Assembly: GCA_023159155.1 (NCBI GenBank)
Contig: JAJNNX010000074.1
Location: 124,001 to 188,000, forward strand
DNA from: Ustulina deusta
Lineage: Eukaryota > Ascomycota > Sordariomycetes > Xylariales > Xylariaceae
Reading direction: 5' to 3'
Length of the DNA: 64,000 bases
Notes under the pieces: model-generated
What the model saw: the letters and a program-made list of their open reading frames with translations, nothing else
Told to the model about the DNA's origin: nothing
Database searches by the model: none
Part shown: positions 62,876 to 64,000 of the stretch, one piece after another
Numbering within the stretch: position 1 is the first letter of the stretch
How the letters are laid out: every line of letters starts with the position of its first letter
Translations under genes and position numbers: made by a program

Positions 62876-64000
62876 ATGGAATCGTTGTCCAGGCACACCA
62901 CGTCAAATACCTGCCGGAGGTGTTTGAGGTCTGCGTTGTCTAATTCGTCATATTCGCGCGCAACCCGATCCTTCTCTCAGCTCGGAGCCTGGTCTCCCCA
63001 ACTGACTTCGAGCCGATCTGGTCCGGCTATCAGAGCGAAGCTTGCTCTCCGGAGAACTCCCAGCTCACGCGACGCAAAACGGTCTTTATCGCTCTTTAGT
63101 CGGAAATCCAAGATCGCCCAGGAAGAGCCAGCTGGGTTCAAGGCTAATGCGCCGTCTCACGACTCTGCCCCTGCACCACGGGTGCTTCGATCCGATGACC
63201 TCTTCCATTCTTTCACCAACTCGCCCATACCCGAAATCCGACAGCGTGCTGCCTTCATAAGACAACATGCATACTGCCCGCATCCGGACCATCGTATTAC
63301 GCGAGCGCCGATAGAGCCAGACAGTTCTCGGATATCCGCGAGCTCGGGGAACACGGCCCCAAAGCTTGTCGATTTCGAGTGTCCCGATTGTGGGATTCCT
63401 GTATACTGCAGCGAGCAGCATTGGGCTGAAGATTACGAGGCTCACCTTCGAATTTGTGACACCCTGAGGCAGATCAACGAGGATGAGCATGATCTCCGCT
63501 CTGGAAGATTCTTTCCCGAATTTGAGTACGCTGGACCGCAAATGGAAGAGGCCGTCGTGAACATGACTAACTGGGACACGTTCCTCTACACGAGAGAATT
63601 TGAGGCTATCAATGACGATCGGAGTATGCGACAAGTCACAAGGCTTTTAACCTACCCGCTCACCATCGGTAGTGTTCTTCACGAACTTAGTCCTTACCAC
63701 ATCAGAAAAGGTGGTCAGCTGACAGCTGAAGGTCTCAAAAGTCTCAGCGCTCTGCGCTACACCTTACACCCCCCCAGGACTGGCGGTGGCGTGGGGATTG
63801 AGGGCCTTCGCCCAGAAGCACCGCCAGTCCGCATATTTATCCTAGGAGCCCGCGCAGAGTCTTCGCTCCCGAGAAATGTTTGGGTGCAGCTTGCTCACCT
63901 CTTCCCCCGCGGCAAGTTTCATTTGATTTTCATTGGCCCAGAGAGCATGGCCAATCGAGACGACGAGTTCCCCTTGCCGCCTCGAACTGCATCTAATCCC
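62876..64000 (+). CDS. mss51: MSS51-type mitochondrial translational activator (3' end beyond the window)
   Basis: A single open frame of 375 codons runs from the ATG at 62876 to the last base, without a stop, so the C-terminus is missing. The N-terminus is rich in Ser/Arg with few acids, as expected for mitochondrial import. A zinc-binding region follows: Cys134 with nearby His residues, then Cys169, Cys172, Cys178, His182, His190 and Cys194 (CPDCGIPVYCSEQHW), an MYND-like arrangement. Strongly family-typical segments come next (HDLRSGRFFPEFEYAGPQM, MTNWDTFLYTREFEA, LTYPLTIGSVLHELSPY, LSALRYTLHPP, VRIFILGARAESSLP). In yeast Mss51 activates COX1 mRNA translation and couples it to cytochrome oxidase assembly. 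It is divergent from RSE1, with the kinase-like pseudogene between them. Confidence 0.93.
   Translation, partial: MESLSRHTTSNTCRRCLRSALSNSSYSRATRSFSQLGAWSPQLTSSRSGPAIRAKLALRRTPSSRDAKRSLSLFSRKSKIAQEEPAGFKANAPSHDSAPAPRVLRSDDLFHSFTNSPIPEIRQRAAFIRQHAYCPHPDHRITRAPIEPDSSRISASSGNTAPKLVDFECPDCGIPVYCSEQHWAEDYEAHLRICDTLRQINEDEHDLRSGRFFPEFEYAGPQMEEAVVNMTNWDTFLYTREFEAINDDRSMRQVTRLLTYPLTIGSVLHELSPYHIRKGGQLTAEGLKSLSALRYTLHPPRTGGGVGIEGLRPEAPPVRIFILGARAESSLPRNVWVQLAHLFPRGKFHLIFIGPESMANRDDEFPLPPRTASNP

Noticed and set aside
1..64000. CRISPR arrays, operons, ribosomal RNA genes
   Set aside because: The window is eukaryotic nuclear DNA with introns; no regularly spaced direct repeats with unique spacers and no rRNA-like sequence were seen.

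Overview
The window is nuclear DNA of a filamentous ascomycete (Pezizomycotina). Genes have short GT-AG introns with CTAAC-type branch sites and fungus-specific families (ArAE-type transporter, DUF3074, C2H2/fungal_trans regulator). Two blocks of extremely AT-rich sequence, with no open frame of 60 codons on either strand, sit abruptly in normal-GC DNA, as expected of repeats hit by RIP (repeat-induced point mutation). The species cannot be fixed from the sequence; many ACCTAGGT/TAGGTA motifs between genes fit a Sordariomycete-like genome, but that is only a guess.

Layout. 1-22.8 kb: a zinc alcohol dehydrogenase (1563-2864, +), a long gene-free stretch with a 14-bp pyrimidine minisatellite, a seven-exon ArAE/FUSC-type membrane transporter (8190-12366, +), and convergently a C2H2 zinc-finger regulator (13870-17425, -), followed by about 5 kb of motif-rich non-coding DNA. 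22.8-25.9 kb: a 3.1-kb AT-rich DNA transposon with 41-bp perfect terminal inverted repeats and a TA target duplication. 25.9-33.8 kb: a gene-poor island holding an orphan exon-like frame and one small gene for an eight-cysteine, probably secreted protein (30691-31128, -). 33.9-36.0 kb: a DUF3074 START-like protein (-). 36.1-50.1 kb: a 13.9-kb AT-rich element bounded by 107-bp direct repeats that differ only by transitions, that is, a degraded LTR-type element. 50.5-64 kb: a compact housekeeping block with SIP3/LAM3-type sterol-transfer protein (-), an intracellular LysM/zinc-ribbon protein (+), the splicing factor RSE1/SF3B3 (-), a decayed kinase-like pseudogene, and MSS51 (+, running off the end).

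The intact genes do not form one pathway. The housekeeping genes (RSE1, MSS51, SIP3, ADH) act in splicing, mitochondrial COX1 expression, membrane-contact lipid transport and fermentation. The middle of the window (about 18-50 kb) looks like a repeat-rich, gene-poor compartment of a two-speed genome, and the small cysteine-rich protein is the effector-like candidate within it. Exon joins were worked out by hand from splice signals, frame and family resemblance; each proposed CDS closes in frame.
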